From NCBI GenBank assembly GCA_946480605.1, contig CAMLKW010000206.1:1-7780 (forward strand): a DNA stretch of 7,780 nucleotides. The letters run 5' to 3'. Shown piece after piece: positions 7,139-7,780 of the stretch. This DNA comes from an uncultured Roseateles sp. Lineage in GTDB: Bacteria > Pseudomonadota > Gammaproteobacteria > Burkholderiales > Burkholderiaceae. The stretch's first letter is position 1; each line of letters starts with the position of its first letter. The notes below the pieces were generated by a model. The model made no database searches. It was not told the DNA's origin and saw only the letters and a program-made list of their open reading frames with translations. The position numbers were made by a program, and so were the translations under genes.

Positions 7139-7780
7139 GGCAGCACCTCGGCGGTGGCATGGTCGGCGTAGTCGGCGTAATGGCGGTGCAGCGCGCGCAC
7201 GTCGAAGCGGTCGGGGCCGCTGGCCGCCACCTCCTCGACCATCCGGCCGGCGCGCAGGAAGCCGATGCGGTCGGCCACGTCGGCCGCCCCCAGCAGGTCG
7301 TGCGTGACCATCAGCACGGCCACGCCGCGCGCGCGCAGCAGGCGCAGCAGGCGGCTGAACTCGGCGCTGGCCTGCGGGTCCAGGCCGGAGGTGGGTTCGT
7401 CCAGCAGCAGCGCCGGCACATGGCGGGCCAGCGCCAGCGCGATGGCGACCTTCTGGCGCATGCCCTTGGAGAAGCCGGCGACGCGCCGGTCGTGCGCGGC
7501 GGCGTCCAGCCCGGCGGCACACAGGGCCTCGCGCAGCGCGGCGTCGCCGGCGGGCTGGCCGGCCAGGTCCAGCAGGTAGGCCAGGTTCTCGCACGCGCTC
7601 AGGTGCTCGTACAGCGCGACGTTCTCGGGCATGTAGGCGATCTGCCGGCGCACGGCGTCCGGGGCGCTGACGGGGTCCATGCCGCCCACGCGCACGCGGC
7701 CGGCGCGCGCCTGCACGAAGCCCAGCAGCAGGCTGATGGTGGTGGTCTTGCCGGCGCCGTTGGCGCCCAGCAGCGCATAG
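7135..7780 (-). CDS. ABC-2 transporter ATP-binding subunit (5' end beyond window)
   Basis: The C-terminal 214 residues are visible; the start lies right of the window, with only about the first 30-40 residues missing by family comparison. The visible part begins at the Walker A motif GANGAGKTTT (bases about 7739-7768). The MPENVALYEHLS segment takes the Q-loop position, where glutamate stands in place of glutamine as in NosF/drug-exporter type ATPases. Next come the signature FSKGMRQK (about 7455-7478), Walker B and D-loop ALLLDEPTSGLDP, and the switch histidine in MVTHD. All are intact, so the subunit should hydrolyse ATP. The domain is followed by a short tail ending in a charged stretch (HRHYADYADHATAEVLP). 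It overlaps the first permease by 4 bases and belongs to the same transporter. It resembles ATPases of the ABC-2 (CcmA/NosF-like) group, which usually drive export or membrane-associated assembly rather than import. The promoter for the cluster must be outside the window. Confidence 0.93.
   Translation of the reverse strand, partial: YALLGANGAGKTTTISLLLGFVQARAGRVRVGGMDPVSAPDAVRRQIAYMPENVALYEHLSACENLAYLLDLAGQPAGDAALREALCAAGLDAAAHDRRVAGFSKGMRQKVAIALALARHVPALLLDEPTSGLDPQASAEFSRLLRLLRARGVAVLMVTHDLLGAADVADRIGFLRAGRMVEEVAASGPDRFDVRALHRHYADYADHATAEVLP
7146..7149 (-). promoter_or_regulatory. Shine-Dalgarno for the first permease
   Basis: On the minus strand GAGG lies 7 bases before the ATG at 7136-7138, inside the last codons of the ATPase gene. 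Together with the ATGA overlap this supports the chosen start. Confidence 0.5.

Noticed and set aside
4335..7160. A single 941-residue minus-strand protein spanning both permeases
   Set aside because: Only the last 455 residues (4335-5702) read as a membrane protein; the upstream part is a shifted-frame shadow of permease 1 with Ala/Arg/Gly/Pro-rich composition. The GTG at 5700-5702 with AAGGA is the real start.
5450..7171. Long plus-strand open frame (573 codons) opposite the permeases
   Set aside because: Gln/Arg/Gly/His-rich with no recognisable domain, exactly antisense to clear membrane proteins; open because of the high GC content.

Overview
The window is wall-to-wall coding, very GC-rich DNA (clearly above 70% by eye), with strong G/C third-position bias on both strands. 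Gene content and protein style suggest an aerobic betaproteobacterium of the order Burkholderiales, perhaps in the Leptothrix/Rubrivivax/Roseateles neighbourhood. That placement is an inference from composition, the thiC-thiO-thiS-thiG-thiD/E layout and protein resemblance; no marker gene is present to fix it.

Left half, plus strand (1-3740): a thiamin biosynthesis operon. It holds the 3' end of thiC (HMP-phosphate synthase), thiO (glycine oxidase), thiS (sulfur carrier), thiG (thiazole synthase) and a fused thiD-thiE gene (HMP/HMP-P kinase plus thiamin phosphate synthase). Together these make both halves of thiamin phosphate: ThiC makes the pyrimidine; ThiO supplies dehydroglycine, ThiS-thiocarboxylate supplies sulfur and ThiG closes the thiazole; the ThiD domain adds the second phosphate to the pyrimidine and the ThiE domain joins the halves. 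All junctions overlap or abut (1, 8, 0 and 4 bases), so translation is very probably coupled. No thiF/moeB-type ThiS-activating gene, sulfur-transfer gene, thiL or dxs is in view. Any TPP riboswitch would lie upstream of thiC, outside the window.

Right half, minus strand (7780 down to 3713): the visible end of an ABC-2 type ATPase, two paralogous membrane permeases of the DUF3526-like kind, then a small DEDDy 3'-5' exonuclease of RNase D type. The three ABC genes overlap by 4 bases each and look like one transporter (one ATPase, two different membrane subunits) with an unknown substrate. The exonuclease starts 16 bases after the second permease and may simply ride on the same transcript. The two gene clusters converge, and the ends of thiD/E and the exonuclease overlap by 28 bases.

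There is no gene-free stretch over 300 bases; the longest gap between genes is 16 bases. I see no mobile element, CRISPR array, RNA gene, attachment site or origin. I do not see a clear new biological system. The parts most worth a second look are the tandem DUF3526-like transporter of unknown substrate, the divergent ThiD half of the fusion protein, and the convergent gene-end overlap with an adjacent hairpin.
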